From positions 4,211,001 to 4,275,000 of the forward strand of contig NZ_CP006587.1 in NCBI RefSeq assembly GCF_000737515.1: DNA of 64,000 nt, in the 5' to 3' direction. The DNA comes from Hymenobacter sp. APR13 (GTDB taxonomy: Bacteria; Bacteroidota; Bacteroidia; Cytophagales; Hymenobacteraceae). The stretch's first letter is position 1. Every line of letters starts with the position of its first letter. The position numbers were made by a program, and so were the translations under genes. Below are positions 44,969 through 54,391 of this stretch, one piece after another. Under the pieces are notes generated by a model. The model was given only the letters and a program-made list of their open reading frames with translations. It had not been told where the DNA came from and did no database searches.

Positions 44969-45742
44969 CTAGCGGCCAGACTCTATCAGCACTTCCGTGC
45001 GGGTGGAACCGGTGAAGGGCCGCGTGGGGTCGGGCACGCAGTTGCCGGGCGGGCAGTAGATGAAGCGGCGGCGGCTCCGGTACACCGGCCCTACTCCAGC
45101 AGCATACACCTGACGGTTGCGGAAGTAGTAGAAAGCGTTGATGTACTCGCCCCCGTCTTCGGCATCGGTTTCGCGCAGCCCGGTCGTAACCGTCTTAGGA
45201 TAGGTGGTGGCCTGGCCGGCGGCGCTGGTAGTCGTGAACGGGGCTTCCACCTGCTTGTAGTGGAAATCGGCCTTGTCGACCGGGTTCTGCTCGTTGAAGG
45301 CGTTGCCGTTCCAATAGTAGCCGGTGCGCACCGGATACACCAGCTCCACGGTGCGGCGGTTGTTGCGGGTCACCAGCACGTTGGTGGCCGAGGGGCTCAC
45401 GACTAGCACGCTGTCGTCGCGCCAGGCGTCGGTGGGCGAGTTACGGCGGGCGCGCACCACGCGGTAGGCCGTACGGCCGCTGGCGTCGGTGAACTTCTCC
45501 TCCACCCGCTCCCGGAACTGAAACCGGGGCTGTGGCTGGCGCACGTAGTTGTTCCAGAGCGTGTCCGAAACCTCATAAATCCGGAACTGGCCGACTTCCG
45601 GCTGGTAGTAGCTGGTGTCGGTGGGCTCCAGGGTTTCGGTTTCGTTCTGGCAGCCGGCCACGGCCAGCGTCAGCAGGGCCGGCACAAGCCAGCGGCGGGC
45701 CCGCAGCCCGGAAATAACAACGGATTTCGCGCTCATAAACAT
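44969..45742 (-). CDS. Lipoprotein, unknown function
   Basis: 257 aa (alternative ATG at 45736). Signal WLVPALLTLAVAGC with the lipobox Cys followed by QNETETLEP. The mature part shows a beta-rich domain (GQFRIYEVSDTLWNN, RFQFRERVEEKFTDASGRTA, RTVELVYPVRTGYYWNGNAF) and two Cys in FIYCPPGNCVP, likely a disulfide. It starts 12 nt after the mnmA stop, so it is probably translated from the mnmA transcript. No family recognised. Confidence 0.72.
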   Translation of the reverse strand: MFMSAKSVVISGLRARRWLVPALLTLAVAGCQNETETLEPTDTSYYQPEVGQFRIYEVSDTLWNNYVRQPQPRFQFRERVEEKFTDASGRTAYRVVRARRNSPTDAWRDDSVLVVSPSATNVLVTRNNRRTVELVYPVRTGYYWNGNAFNEQNPVDKADFHYKQVEAPFTTTSAAGQATTYPKTVTTGLRETDAEDGGEYINAFYYFRNRQVYAAGVGPVYRSRRRFIYCPPGNCVPDPTRPFTGSTRTEVLIESGR

Positions 45743-45754
45743 AGGTTGTGCGGC

Positions 45755-46927
<1,173 letters not shown>

Positions 46928-46969
46928 AGAAAGAGGCGCCCGCGGGGTCAAGGCCCGTGGCCGCAGTGG

Positions 46970-46977
46970 CAAAGATA
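46970..46977 (-). promoter_or_regulatory. -7 promoter element of mnmA
   Basis: Minus strand TATCTTTG, exact match to TAnnTTTG, at a normal distance from the ATG at 46927. No clear -33 element at 19-21 nt. Confidence 0.45.
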
Positions 46978-47121
46978 ACAACCGCGGCGGGCTCGTGGTT
47001 TCTTCCCGGCCGAAACCCGCCCGCAGAAACGCGCCGGGCCGGCCGGAATCTGTACTTTCGCGCTCCGTTCGTTGCGGCCAGCCGCTTTTAAGCCGCTGGC
47101 CCGTCTAATTCTGTTTTTGCT

Positions 47122-47751
47122 ATGGCCTTGCTTACGTCCGTGCTGGTGCGCGGTATCAACAACCTCTCCGATGCCCGCTACTGCGCCGGCATGGGCGCCG
47201 ACCGCCTTTCCTTCCTGCTCGACCCGGCCCTGCCCGGCTACCTCACGCCCGAGGCCGTGCAGGAAATCAGCGGCTGGGTGGCCGGCGTGGAGCTGGTCGG
47301 CGAGTTCGAGAAGCTGCCTGCTGAAGACATCAACGAGCTGGGCCAGCGCTGCAACCTGCACGGGCTGCTGCTGCACCGGCGCCGCACGCCCGCCGACGTA
47401 GCCCAGCTGCTACTGCCGGCCCAGAAGCTAGTTTCCTGGATTCCGGATATGCTGCCCGAAGACGTGGACACCCGTTTCCGCGACCAGCAACACCATCTGG
47501 CCGGCTTCGTGCTGGCTACGCCGCCTGCCCAGCCGCTTTCGGCCACCCAGCTGACCCACCTCATCCAGCAGGCCCGTATGTTCCCGCTGTGGCTGGGGGC
47601 CGGCTTTGCGGCCAGCACCGGCGGCTCCGTGCGGAAACTGGTGGAAACGGTGCGCCCCGCCGGCATCGTGCTGGAAGGCGGCGACGAAATCAAGCCCGGC
47701 CTGCGCGACTTCACCGAGCTGGAAGCCGTGTTCGAGGAGCTGGAGGCGTAG
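47122..47751 (+). CDS. TrpF-like (phosphoribosylanthranilate isomerase-like) barrel protein without catalytic residues
   Basis: 209 aa TIM barrel whose strand-helix layout follows TrpF: SVLVRGINNLSDARYCAGMGADRLSF aligns with the TrpF start KxCGxxNxxDA..a...GAD..GF; VRPAGIVLEGGDEIKPGLRD aligns with the TrpF phosphate end (SSGVE..PGxKD). But the catalytic Cys is Arg (VRGI for KICG) and the catalytic Asp strand reads FVLAT instead of LLD. So it is probably not an active isomerase. There are no trp genes nearby. A TACTTTCG box lies upstream. Confidence 0.72.
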   Translation: MALLTSVLVRGINNLSDARYCAGMGADRLSFLLDPALPGYLTPEAVQEISGWVAGVELVGEFEKLPAEDINELGQRCNLHGLLLHRRRTPADVAQLLLPAQKLVSWIPDMLPEDVDTRFRDQQHHLAGFVLATPPAQPLSATQLTHLIQQARMFPLWLGAGFAASTGGSVRKLVETVRPAGIVLEGGDEIKPGLRDFTELEAVFEELEA

Positions 47752-47781
47752 GCCTACCAGCGTCGGGCCGCGAGCGGGCCG

Positions 47782-48621
47782 TCAGGCCATCACGGTTATC
47801 AGACCAAGCAGCGGGTCGGCCAGCGCCCTGTCGCCTTCCACTTGCATGTGCTGCACTGCCAGCTCGCGCGGCAGGCTTTTCGTGAACAGTCGCCACGCCA
47901 CGCTTCCGTCCAGTATAATTTGGGTAGCTACCGGCCCGGTATATCCGGTGCCCAGCTCCCAGCTGGTTGCGGCCCGCCGCAGATACCAGCTGCCGCCCCC
48001 CGCGCCCGTAATGGCCAGCGCCACCACCGCGCCCGCCGGGGCCGACACCTTACGGTAGTGGTGCGGCAACGCCCGCAGGCAGGTACTCAGAAACGGCTGA
48101 TACAGCTCGGGCGCGAAAAGCGCCGCCTCCTGCCCTACCGCCTGCCGGATCTGCTGCTGGTGGTGCCACTTTTCGGTGTATTCGCGGGCTACGTGAAACC
48201 AGTTGAGGGACGTTTCTTCGCCGGCCCAGGCCACTGGGAAGGCGGCAACCTCAAAAGGCGGCAACGAACTGATATAGGCACTGTAGGCCGGCCCGCTCAG
48301 CTCCAGCAGCCACGTGAGGATGGCTGGGCTGAGACGCTGGCCTGCAGCTACCCACTCGTTGTTGAGGCCGTTGAGGTACTTCACCACGTCGGCGTAGGCC
48401 GGGCTGGCGGGCCCGGCGCCCCCAAAATGCCCGTCGCGCAGCATGGACAAGGTCCGCAGGTTTCCGTCGAGCAGGTGCAGGGCCACGTCGCGCACCCGCC
48501 ATTGCGGGGCCAGCGTGGGTTGCTCCCAGTCGGCCGGGGCCAGAGCCCGCAGCAACGCAATCAGGTGCGCATCCACCACCGGGAACAGGTGCGCAGTATC
48601 CAGAACGGGCAGTGATTGCAT
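47782..48621 (-). CDS. MDMPI / DinB-like metalloenzyme-family protein
   Basis: 279 aa. The N-terminal 150 residues form a DinB-type four-helix bundle: DAHLIALLRALAPADWEQPT, WRVRDVALHLLDGNLRTL, then HVAREYTEKWHHQQQIR, which carry the three metal-binding His positions of the mycothiol-dependent maleylpyruvate isomerase N-terminal family. The rest (AGAVVALAITGAGGGSWYLR) is an SCP2-like extension. Bacteroidota lack mycothiol, so the thiol partner (bacillithiol or none) is unknown. It is convergent with the TrpF-like gene and follows trmB. Confidence 0.75.
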   Translation of the reverse strand: MQSLPVLDTAHLFPVVDAHLIALLRALAPADWEQPTLAPQWRVRDVALHLLDGNLRTLSMLRDGHFGGAGPASPAYADVVKYLNGLNNEWVAAGQRLSPAILTWLLELSGPAYSAYISSLPPFEVAAFPVAWAGEETSLNWFHVAREYTEKWHHQQQIRQAVGQEAALFAPELYQPFLSTCLRALPHHYRKVSAPAGAVVALAITGAGGGSWYLRRAATSWELGTGYTGPVATQIILDGSVAWRLFTKSLPRELAVQHMQVEGDRALADPLLGLITVMA

Positions 48622-48676
48622 ACTTTCGACTATGGCGCGGAGCGTTCTATGCTGCCGGAAGGCTGTTTGTGGGAAC

Positions 48677-49339
48677 CTAACTCAGCTGAAACTGCACGTA
48701 TTTGATGGGCACGCCCTGGGCGCGGTACTTGCTCTCGAAGTTCGTGACGATGTCCTCGGCATGCGGGAGCAGCTCGGGCGTGGCGTAGAGGTCTTTGGTC
48801 TGGGCCAGAATCTGGACGCCGGACCGCTCGGCCAGCACTTCCAGGGTGTAGTCGAACAGGGCTTCGTTGTCGGTTTTGAGGTGCACGAGGCCGCCGGGCT
48901 GTAGAATCTGCCGGTACAGGTCGAGGAAGCGCGGCGAGGTCAGGCGGCGCTTGATGTCCCGGTCGCGCGGGCGCGGATCGGGGAAGGTTATCCAGATTTC
49001 GGCCAGCTCGGCGGGCGCGAAATGCTGCAGCAGATCGTGGGCCCGGGTGCGCACGAAGCCGACGTTGCGCAAACCCTGCTCCTCGGCCCGCTTGCTGCCG
49101 CGCCAGATTCTTTCGCCCTTGATGTCGAGGCCCAGAAAGCTGCGCTCCGGGTAGCGGGCGGCCAGGCCCACCGTGTATTCGCCCTTGCCGCAGCCCACTT
49201 CCAGCGTAATGGGGTGCGGCGTGCCGAAGAAGTCTTCGTGCCAGCGGCCGCGCAGCTGCTCGTAATTGGCTTTGCCGGGTTCTACAATGTCGGGCCGTTC
49301 GGCGTTTTCGGCGAAGCGTTGGAGTTTGATACGGGGCAC
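48677..49339 (-). CDS. trmB: tRNA (guanine-N7-)-methyltransferase
   Basis: 220 aa starting at GTG 49339. SAM-binding motif ITLEVGCGKGEYTVGLAARY, RSFLGLDIKGERIW, the substrate motif IWITFPDPRPRDRDIKRRLT and HLKTDNEALFDYTLEVL are typical of TrmB, which methylates G46 of tRNAs. The start is 6 nt from the palindrome that fills the gap to folC, so translation may be affected by that hairpin. Confidence 0.95.
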   Translation of the reverse strand: MPRIKLQRFAENAERPDIVEPGKANYEQLRGRWHEDFFGTPHPITLEVGCGKGEYTVGLAARYPERSFLGLDIKGERIWRGSKRAEEQGLRNVGFVRTRAHDLLQHFAPAELAEIWITFPDPRPRDRDIKRRLTSPRFLDLYRQILQPGGLVHLKTDNEALFDYTLEVLAERSGVQILAQTKDLYATPELLPHAEDIVTNFESKYRAQGVPIKYVQFQLS

Positions 49340-49345
49340 TGGGTC

Positions 49346-49444
49346 GTTTTTTGTTGTTCGTCGTTCGTTTTTCGAAGCAAATGGGCCGGCAGTTTTTCAT
49401 TGTTCAATGCGTCGCCGAAAAACAAACGACGAACAACAAAAAAC
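49346..49444. repeat. Palindromic spacer between folC and trmB (gttgttcgtcgttcgttttt word)
   Basis: 29-nt arms at 49346-49374 and 49416-49444 are complementary with a single mismatch, 41 nt apart. The element covers 99 of 112 nt between the folC stop and the trmB start. A relative of this word forms the tonB-exbD spacer at 51816. Confidence 0.92.
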
Positions 49445-49451
49445 AACCTCC

Positions 49452-50753
49452 CTAAAAGTCCACTTCGGCAACCACAAAGGTACTGCCCCCGATGAACACC
49501 ACATCATCGGGGCCGGCGGCGGCGCGGGCGGCCTGCACGGCTACCGGCACCGGGCCGTAGACGTGGCCCTGCAGGCCTACGGCCGCGGCGCGCTCGGCCA
49601 GCTCCGCGGCCGGCATGGCTCGCGGAATGGTGGCCTGGCAGAAATAGTAGGTGGCGTGCTGAGGCAGCAGACTCAGCATCTTGCTTACGTCTTTGTCATT
49701 CACCACGCCCAGCACAAAGTGCAGCCGCTGCATCGGCAGGCGCGCCAGCTGCCCCACGATGAAGCGGATGCCCGCCTCGTTGTGGCCCGTGTCGCAGATA
49801 ACCAGCGGCTGGCGGCCCAGAATGGTCCAGCGGCCCAGAAACCCGGTGAGGCGGCGCACCTCGCGCAGTCCTTCGCGCACGGCGGCCTCCGGAATCGTGA
49901 GGCCCTGGCGGCGCAGCTCGTCTACCACGGCCAGCACGCCGGGCAGGTTCAGGCGCTGGTAGTCGCCCACCAAGCCCAGCTCCAGCTCGGAGAGCAGCAG
50001 CTGGCCGTCGGGTTGGGTGATGGTGAGGAGCTGGGTGTCGTCGGCGGGGGCCGTGGGCGCGGCCAGTTCGGCCAGGTAGTGCTGGTCGGCGAAGCGCAGC
50101 GGGGCCTGTTCGGCCGCTGCTTTCTGCTCGAACACGGCCTGCACCTCGGGCTGGGTCTGGCTGATGATGGCCGGCACGCCGGGCTTGATGATGCCAGCCT
50201 TCTCGCCCGCAATCAGCGGCAGCGTGTTGCCGAGCAGGTTCTGGTGGTCGTAGCTGATGTTGGTGATGAGCGAAACGAGCGGCGTGATGATGTTGGTGGA
50301 ATCCAGGCGGCCGCCCAGCCCCACTTCCACCACGGCCACGTCTACCTGCTCCTCGGCGAAGTAGGCGAAGGCCAGCGCCACGCACATCTCAAAAAACGAG
50401 GGCTGCAGCTCGGCAAACAGCGGCTGCCAGCGCGCCACCCACGCCACCAGATACTCCGGCGTCAGGTCCTGCCCGTTGATTTTGATGCGCTCCGTAAATT
50501 CCTTGAGGTGCGGTGAGGTGTAGAGGCCCACCTTGTAGCCGGCTGCCTGCAGCACCGCCGCCAGCAGGTTGGAGCTGCTGCCCTTGCCGTTGGTGCCCGC
50601 CACGTGCACGCAGCGCAGCTGCCGCTCGGGGTTGCCCATGGCCGCCGCCAGCGCCTCGGTCCGCTCCAGACCCGGCTTGTAGCCCGCCTCGCCCACCCGC
50701 TGAAACATGGGCAGCTGGCTATACAGGTAGTCAAGGGTTTCGGCGTAGGTCAT
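49452..50753 (-). CDS. folC: Folylpolyglutamate synthase / dihydrofolate synthase
   Basis: 433 aa; ATG at 50753 starts the conserved MTYAETLDYLYSQLPMFQRVG. Mur-ligase P-loop CVHVAGTNGKGSSSNLLAAV, YTSPHLKEFTERIKING, ALAFAYFAEEQVDVAVVEVG, LGGRLDSTNIITPLVSLITN, YDHQNLLGNTLPLIAGEKAG, and the C-terminal Rossmann-like domain (VICDTGHNEAGIRFIVGQL). It adds glutamates to folates. It ends before the palindromic spacer and trmB. Confidence 0.95.
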   Translation of the reverse strand: MTYAETLDYLYSQLPMFQRVGEAGYKPGLERTEALAAAMGNPERQLRCVHVAGTNGKGSSSNLLAAVLQAAGYKVGLYTSPHLKEFTERIKINGQDLTPEYLVAWVARWQPLFAELQPSFFEMCVALAFAYFAEEQVDVAVVEVGLGGRLDSTNIITPLVSLITNISYDHQNLLGNTLPLIAGEKAGIIKPGVPAIISQTQPEVQAVFEQKAAAEQAPLRFADQHYLAELAAPTAPADDTQLLTITQPDGQLLLSELELGLVGDYQRLNLPGVLAVVDELRRQGLTIPEAAVREGLREVRRLTGFLGRWTILGRQPLVICDTGHNEAGIRFIVGQLARLPMQRLHFVLGVVNDKDVSKMLSLLPQHATYYFCQATIPRAMPAAELAERAAAVGLQGHVYGPVPVAVQAARAAAGPDDVVFIGGSTFVVAEVDF

Positions 50754-50765
50754 GGAGGCAGGAAA

Positions 50766-50856
50766 GCAGTAGCGCGAACTTTGTAGTTCACGTCCCCGCG
50801 CCGTTGCAGTCATCCGAACGGCGCGAAGGCGCGAACTACAAAGTTCGCGCTACTGC
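50766..50856. repeat. Palindromic repeat, gcgaactttgtagttcgcg family, copy 1
   Basis: Arms of about 27 nt (gcagtagcgcgaactttgtag... and ...ctacaaagttcgcgctactgc) are complementary with a few mismatches, about 40 nt apart. A second copy lies at 60839-60930. Located between tonB and folC. Confidence 0.93.
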
Positions 50857-50864
50857 CCTCAAAA

Positions 50865-50898
50865 CAAAGCCGCCGGCCGGATTTCTCCAGCCGGCGGC
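50865..50898 (-). terminator. Terminator of the exb/tonB operon
   Basis: 9-bp GC stem (gccgccggc/gccggcggc) followed on the minus strand by a T-rich tail. It lies 28 nt past the tonB stop. Confidence 0.65.
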
Positions 50899-50925
50899 CC
50901 GGTATGGTTTTAAGCGTTTGAAAGT

Positions 50926-51810
50926 CTAGCGGACTGTGAAGCGGAACGTGTAGAAGCCGGTGCCGCCGCCGTTGGCGGAGTTGGTGCGGCGGAACTCGGC
51001 GTTTTCCAGCGCGTCGCGGCAGGCCCGCTCCTGCGCCGCCGACACGTTGCCGGACACTTTGGTCACGGCTTCCACTTCGCCGTCGGCACTCACTTTAATC
51101 TTGAAGCGCACGAAGCCCGAGTTGTTGTCGATAGCCGGAGCCGTGGGCCGGTTCACGAAGGCCCAGCCGCTCATTTCGAGGCCACCGGAGCCGGGGCTGC
51201 TGCCGCTGCCGCCGCTACCAGGCTGCCCGTAGAGGGCCTTGGCATCCAGTGAGCCGTTCGGGTCGCCCTGGTCGCCGACGGAGCCGGGCCGGTCGCCGTT
51301 GTTGTTGCCGGTGGGCGCGTTGCTGCTGCCGTTTACGCCGTTGCCGCCACCGTTGGCGCTGCCTTTGGGCGTGTAGAGCGTGCGCGGGCGCTCCACGGGC
51401 CGGGGCGCTTCCTTCACCTCCTCACGCGGAGCCGGCGACGGTTTTTCCACGGGCGGAGCGGTTACGGGGCTTTCCTCGGCCTCACTCGTGACGGTGCGGG
51501 CCTCGGCGGCCTGCTGCGGTACGGGCGGCGCCGTCTGAGGCTGGGGCGGCGTGGGCTGCGGGTCGGGGTTGGAAGCGGGCGGGCGGCTGTCCTCGCGGTT
51601 GCGCGAGTCGTTGGCGGTGGCCAGGCTCTGGATGTCGCCGGAGCCGGCCTCGTCCACGCCGTAGTTCAGCTCCACGCCGTCGCCGCCCAGCGCGTCGAGG
51701 GGCGGGTCAGGACCTTTGAACACGGTGAAGAAGAACACGGCAGCCAGGGCCGCGTGCAGCAGCACGGTGCCAACCAAGGCTTCCTTCCGATGTTCTTCGC
51801 GGTATTCCAT
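50926..51810 (-). CDS. tonB: TonB-family energy transducer
   Basis: 294 aa. N-terminal membrane anchor (LVGTVLLHAALAAVFFFTVF), long Pro/Gln/Glu-rich periplasmic spacer (about 75-175), a Gly/Asn/Ser-rich stretch, and a C-terminal beta-alpha-beta TonB/TolA-like domain (GFVRFKIKVSADGEVEAVTK, AQERACRDALENAEFRR, YTFRFTVR). It carries proton-motive energy from ExbBD to outer-membrane receptors, or in a Tol-like role to the cell wall. Last gene of the exb cluster. Confidence 0.85.
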   Translation of the reverse strand: MEYREEHRKEALVGTVLLHAALAAVFFFTVFKGPDPPLDALGGDGVELNYGVDEAGSGDIQSLATANDSRNREDSRPPASNPDPQPTPPQPQTAPPVPQQAAEARTVTSEAEESPVTAPPVEKPSPAPREEVKEAPRPVERPRTLYTPKGSANGGGNGVNGSSNAPTGNNNGDRPGSVGDQGDPNGSLDAKALYGQPGSGGSGSSPGSGGLEMSGWAFVNRPTAPAIDNNSGFVRFKIKVSADGEVEAVTKVSGNVSAAQERACRDALENAEFRRTNSANGGGTGFYTFRFTVR

Positions 51811-51815
51811 GGTCG

Positions 51816-51912
51816 TTATTCGCTGTTTGATTTTCGTTTTTCGGCTGCTTGTTCACTGAGGGTTTCAGCTGCGCTAACCAGCGACGAAAACCGAACAACG
51901 AAAATCGAAAAA
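51816..51912. repeat. Palindromic spacer between exbD and tonB
   Basis: The left arm gattttcgtttttcggctg and right arm cgaacaacgaaaatcgaaaa are imperfect complements. The element fills practically all of the 102 nt between the exbD stop and the tonB ATG (5 nt left before the ATG). Word related to that at 49346. Confidence 0.82.
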
Positions 51913-52323
51913 CTATTTCCCGGCGGCCTGCTGGGCCTGGGTGGCCATCACCATTTTAATCTTGAGGCGGTTGCCGATTTCCAGGATGTCGACCAGCTTC
52001 TGCACGTTCAGGGAGGCATCTACGCGCAGCACGGCAGTGGGGCTGTCGAGGCCCTGCACGCGGCGCTGCAGCTCTCCTTCCAGCTGGGCGGCGCTGGTGG
52101 GCTGCCGGTCTATGAAGTAGCCGCCGGCCGCGTCCACGGAAATCGTAATGGGCTGCTTCATCATCTGCTTGCTGCTTTTGGCATTGGGCAGCATCAGCTT
52201 GATGATGTTGGGGTTCACCATCGTCGACACAATCAGGAAGAACAGCATCAAAAAGAACATGATGTCGTTCATCGAGCTGGTTTCGACGTGCGAGGAAAGC
52301 TTACGGCGGCGGCTGAGGTTCAT
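51913..52323 (-). CDS. exbD: ExbD/TolR-family biopolymer transport protein
   Basis: 136 aa. MNLSRRRKLSSHVETSSMND, then a single membrane span (IMFFLMLFFLIVSTMV) with the conserved Asp of MND just before it, which takes part in proton flow, and a periplasmic domain (ITISVDAAGGYFIDRQPTSA, TAVLRVDASLNVQKLVDILE). Partner of ExbB; length typical. The ATG sits 1 nt from the palindrome toward exbB. Confidence 0.93.
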   Translation of the reverse strand: MNLSRRRKLSSHVETSSMNDIMFFLMLFFLIVSTMVNPNIIKLMLPNAKSSKQMMKQPITISVDAAGGYFIDRQPTSAAQLEGELQRRVQGLDSPTAVLRVDASLNVQKLVDILEIGNRLKIKMVMATQAQQAAGK

Positions 52324-52324
52324 A

Positions 52325-52413
52325 GAGTAACTGAGTAGCGGAGTAACTGAGTGGATGTGCAGACAACTGAGCTGAAGGAAAACCTACTCAGTTACTCCGC
52401 TACTCAGCTGCTC
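52325..52413. repeat. Palindromic spacer between exbB and exbD (gagtaactgagtagcgg word)
   Basis: 30-nt arms at 52325-52354 and 52384-52413 are complementary with four mismatches. The element fills 89 of the 92 nt between the exbB stop and exbD ATG. The same word appears once at 42439. Confidence 0.92.
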
Positions 52414-52415
52414 CC

Positions 52416-53147
52416 TTAGTTGTCCTGCAGGATGTCCATGAACTCGATGGCCGAGTTTTCCATGCGGAACACCAGGCGCTCAACCATGATGCTGAGCCAG
52501 TGGTAGCCGATGTGGGCAATGATACCCACAATCAAGCCGGTAGCCGAGGTCACCATCTTGGTGTAAAGACCGCCCGAAATCTGGGCAATGCCAAAGTCAC
52601 CGGTGGCGCTGATGGCGTAGAAAATCTTGATAACCCCGATGATGGTACCCACGAAGCCCAGCATGGGCGCAATGCCGGCAATGATGCCCAGGATGCTGAT
52701 GTTCTTTTCGAGGCGCGCGATTTCCACCTTGCCCACATTTTCCACGCTGGTTTCGATGTCTTTCAGCGGCAGCCCGATGCGGCGGATGCCCTTTTCAATC
52801 ATGCGGGCCAGCGGCGTGGCCGTTTGGGCGCACAGCATTTTGGCCCCCTGCAGGTCGCCTTTCACCATCAGGTTGCGGATGCCGGGCATGAACGACTCCG
52901 GCACGGCCGCGGCTTTGCGGATGGTGATGTAGCGCTCAATGATGATGTAGAGCGACACAAACGAGAGCAGAAACAGCGGAATCATGATGCCCCCGCCCTT
53001 CACAATCAAATCCACCAGCGAGAGGTCGGCGGCGGCGGCGTTGGCCACCGCGTTGGCGGCCGTGGCGGTGGAGTCGGCGGTGGCCGCGCCGGCGGCGGGC
53101 GCGCTGCCGACTTGCATCTGAAGCAGCAGGGAAAGCAATACGGTCAT
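52416..53147 (-). CDS. exbB: ExbB/TolQ/MotA-family proton channel protein
   Basis: 243 aa from the ATG at 53147. N-terminal hydrophobic signal/anchor, then a first span (GGIMIPLFLLSFVSLYIIIE), cytoplasmic loop, and the two conserved spans ISILGIIAGIAPMLGFVGTI and GGLYTKMVTSATGLIVGIIA with the family's Gly/Thr motif. It conducts protons with ExbD. Its start is 1 nt after the stop of the HU/SPOR gene, showing co-translation. Confidence 0.93.
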   Translation of the reverse strand: MTVLLSLLLQMQVGSAPAAGAATADSTATAANAVANAAAADLSLVDLIVKGGGIMIPLFLLSFVSLYIIIERYITIRKAAAVPESFMPGIRNLMVKGDLQGAKMLCAQTATPLARMIEKGIRRIGLPLKDIETSVENVGKVEIARLEKNISILGIIAGIAPMLGFVGTIIGVIKIFYAISATGDFGIAQISGGLYTKMVTSATGLIVGIIAHIGYHWLSIMVERLVFRMENSAIEFMDILQDN

Positions 53148-53148
53148 G

Positions 53149-54384
53149 CTAGTAATTGAGTACCCAGAGAGAGGAACCCATCCGCTTGCGCAGGATGGTG
53201 GCCTGCCGGTCGGCCGAGGTGCGGTCGGCGTAATCGGCAACGGAGAGCTTGAACTGCCGGCTGCCGGCCTGCGGCAGAATCACGCGGGCCGGATGGCCCA
53301 ACCGAATCAGGGCCTGACGGCCTTTCTCGGCATTGGCGAGGCTGGTGTAGGAACCGGCCACCACGTAGTAACGGTTGGTGCGGCTGTTAATTGTCGCGGT
53401 GCTGGCTACCGGGGTTGCATTACCGGCCCGGGCTTTTTCCCAGCCCGGCGCTTTCACGGCAGCTTTGGCCGATTTGGCGGCCGGCCCCTGCACATCCTTG
53501 CTCACGGGCTTCACGGCTACGGCCTTGGCGGCAGCGGCCGGCGCGGCTTTCACAGCCGGCGCGGCTACCGGCGCTTTCCGCACCACGGCCGCCACCGGGG
53601 CAGCGGCGGGCTTGGTGGCTACGGCGGGCGTAGCTACGGCTACTTCAGCGGCCGGGGTAGCGGCAGCGGGCGCCGGAGCCACGTAGTTATCGGCGGGCGT
53701 GAGGGCCGCCTGCTGGCGGCTGATGGCCGGCGCAGCTACTACTGGCTGGATTTGCGGCGTGTTAGCGCTTACTTCCCGGAAAGCCGGCAGGCGCAAACTC
53801 TGGGGCAGATAGCCCTGCTGATCGGCGAACATATAGCTGGCCGAGAACATCAGGCCTACTACCACGGCGGTGAGGGCATTGTAGACCAGCCGCGAGGCGC
53901 GGCGGCGCACGGTGGCCAGCTGCGGCACGGCCGGCTGCCGCTCGCGCGAGTTCAGCGCATCGGTAGCGCGCACCGGGCGCGACACCAGCTCCGGCAGCCC
54001 AAAGCTAGCCGACAGCAGGTTGTCGGTGCCGGTGTATTCAAACTCCAGGCCGCGGCCGGCGGAGCGGCGGAACGTGCCGATACCGCTCAGCTCGGCGCGC
54101 TGGGTGGTGTCCAGCTCTTCCTGCATACGGGCCACAGCCTCGCGCACCAGCTGCCGGGCCTGTGCCGTGCTCAGGTTCAGGCGCGCGCTCAGCGCATCCA
54201 CCAGCAGCCCGTCGTTGCGGGTCAGCGACTGGTTGAAGGCTACGCGCTTGGCCGGCGGGGCCAGCGTGTGCCGCACCGGATGAATACGGGCAGGCGCGTA
54301 GTCGGCAATCAGGCCGCCAAAATCGGGGATGATGACGCAGTCATGGTCCCGGAGCAGGGTGCGGATATGGTCGGAGAGCGGCAT
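53149..54384 (-). CDS. HU-CCDC81 and SPOR domain protein
   Basis: 411 aa. The N-terminal half (about 1-130: MPLSDHIRTLLRDHDCVIIP, GLLVDALSARLNLSTAQARQ) has two HU-CCDC81-like domains; a single membrane span lies near 170-190 (LVYNALTAVVVGLMFSASYM); a long Ala/Pro/Val-rich periplasmic linker follows; and the C-terminal SPOR domain (RYYVVAGSYTSLANAEKGRQ) binds septal peptidoglycan. A cytoplasm-to-wall connector, likely active in cell division or envelope constriction. It precedes exbB by 1 nt, which ties it to that complex. Confidence 0.87.
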   Translation of the reverse strand: MPLSDHIRTLLRDHDCVIIPDFGGLIADYAPARIHPVRHTLAPPAKRVAFNQSLTRNDGLLVDALSARLNLSTAQARQLVREAVARMQEELDTTQRAELSGIGTFRRSAGRGLEFEYTGTDNLLSASFGLPELVSRPVRATDALNSRERQPAVPQLATVRRRASRLVYNALTAVVVGLMFSASYMFADQQGYLPQSLRLPAFREVSANTPQIQPVVAAPAISRQQAALTPADNYVAPAPAAATPAAEVAVATPAVATKPAAAPVAAVVRKAPVAAPAVKAAPAAAAKAVAVKPVSKDVQGPAAKSAKAAVKAPGWEKARAGNATPVASTATINSRTNRYYVVAGSYTSLANAEKGRQALIRLGHPARVILPQAGSRQFKLSVADYADRTSADRQATILRKRMGSSLWVLNY

Positions 54385-54391
54385 ATATTTT

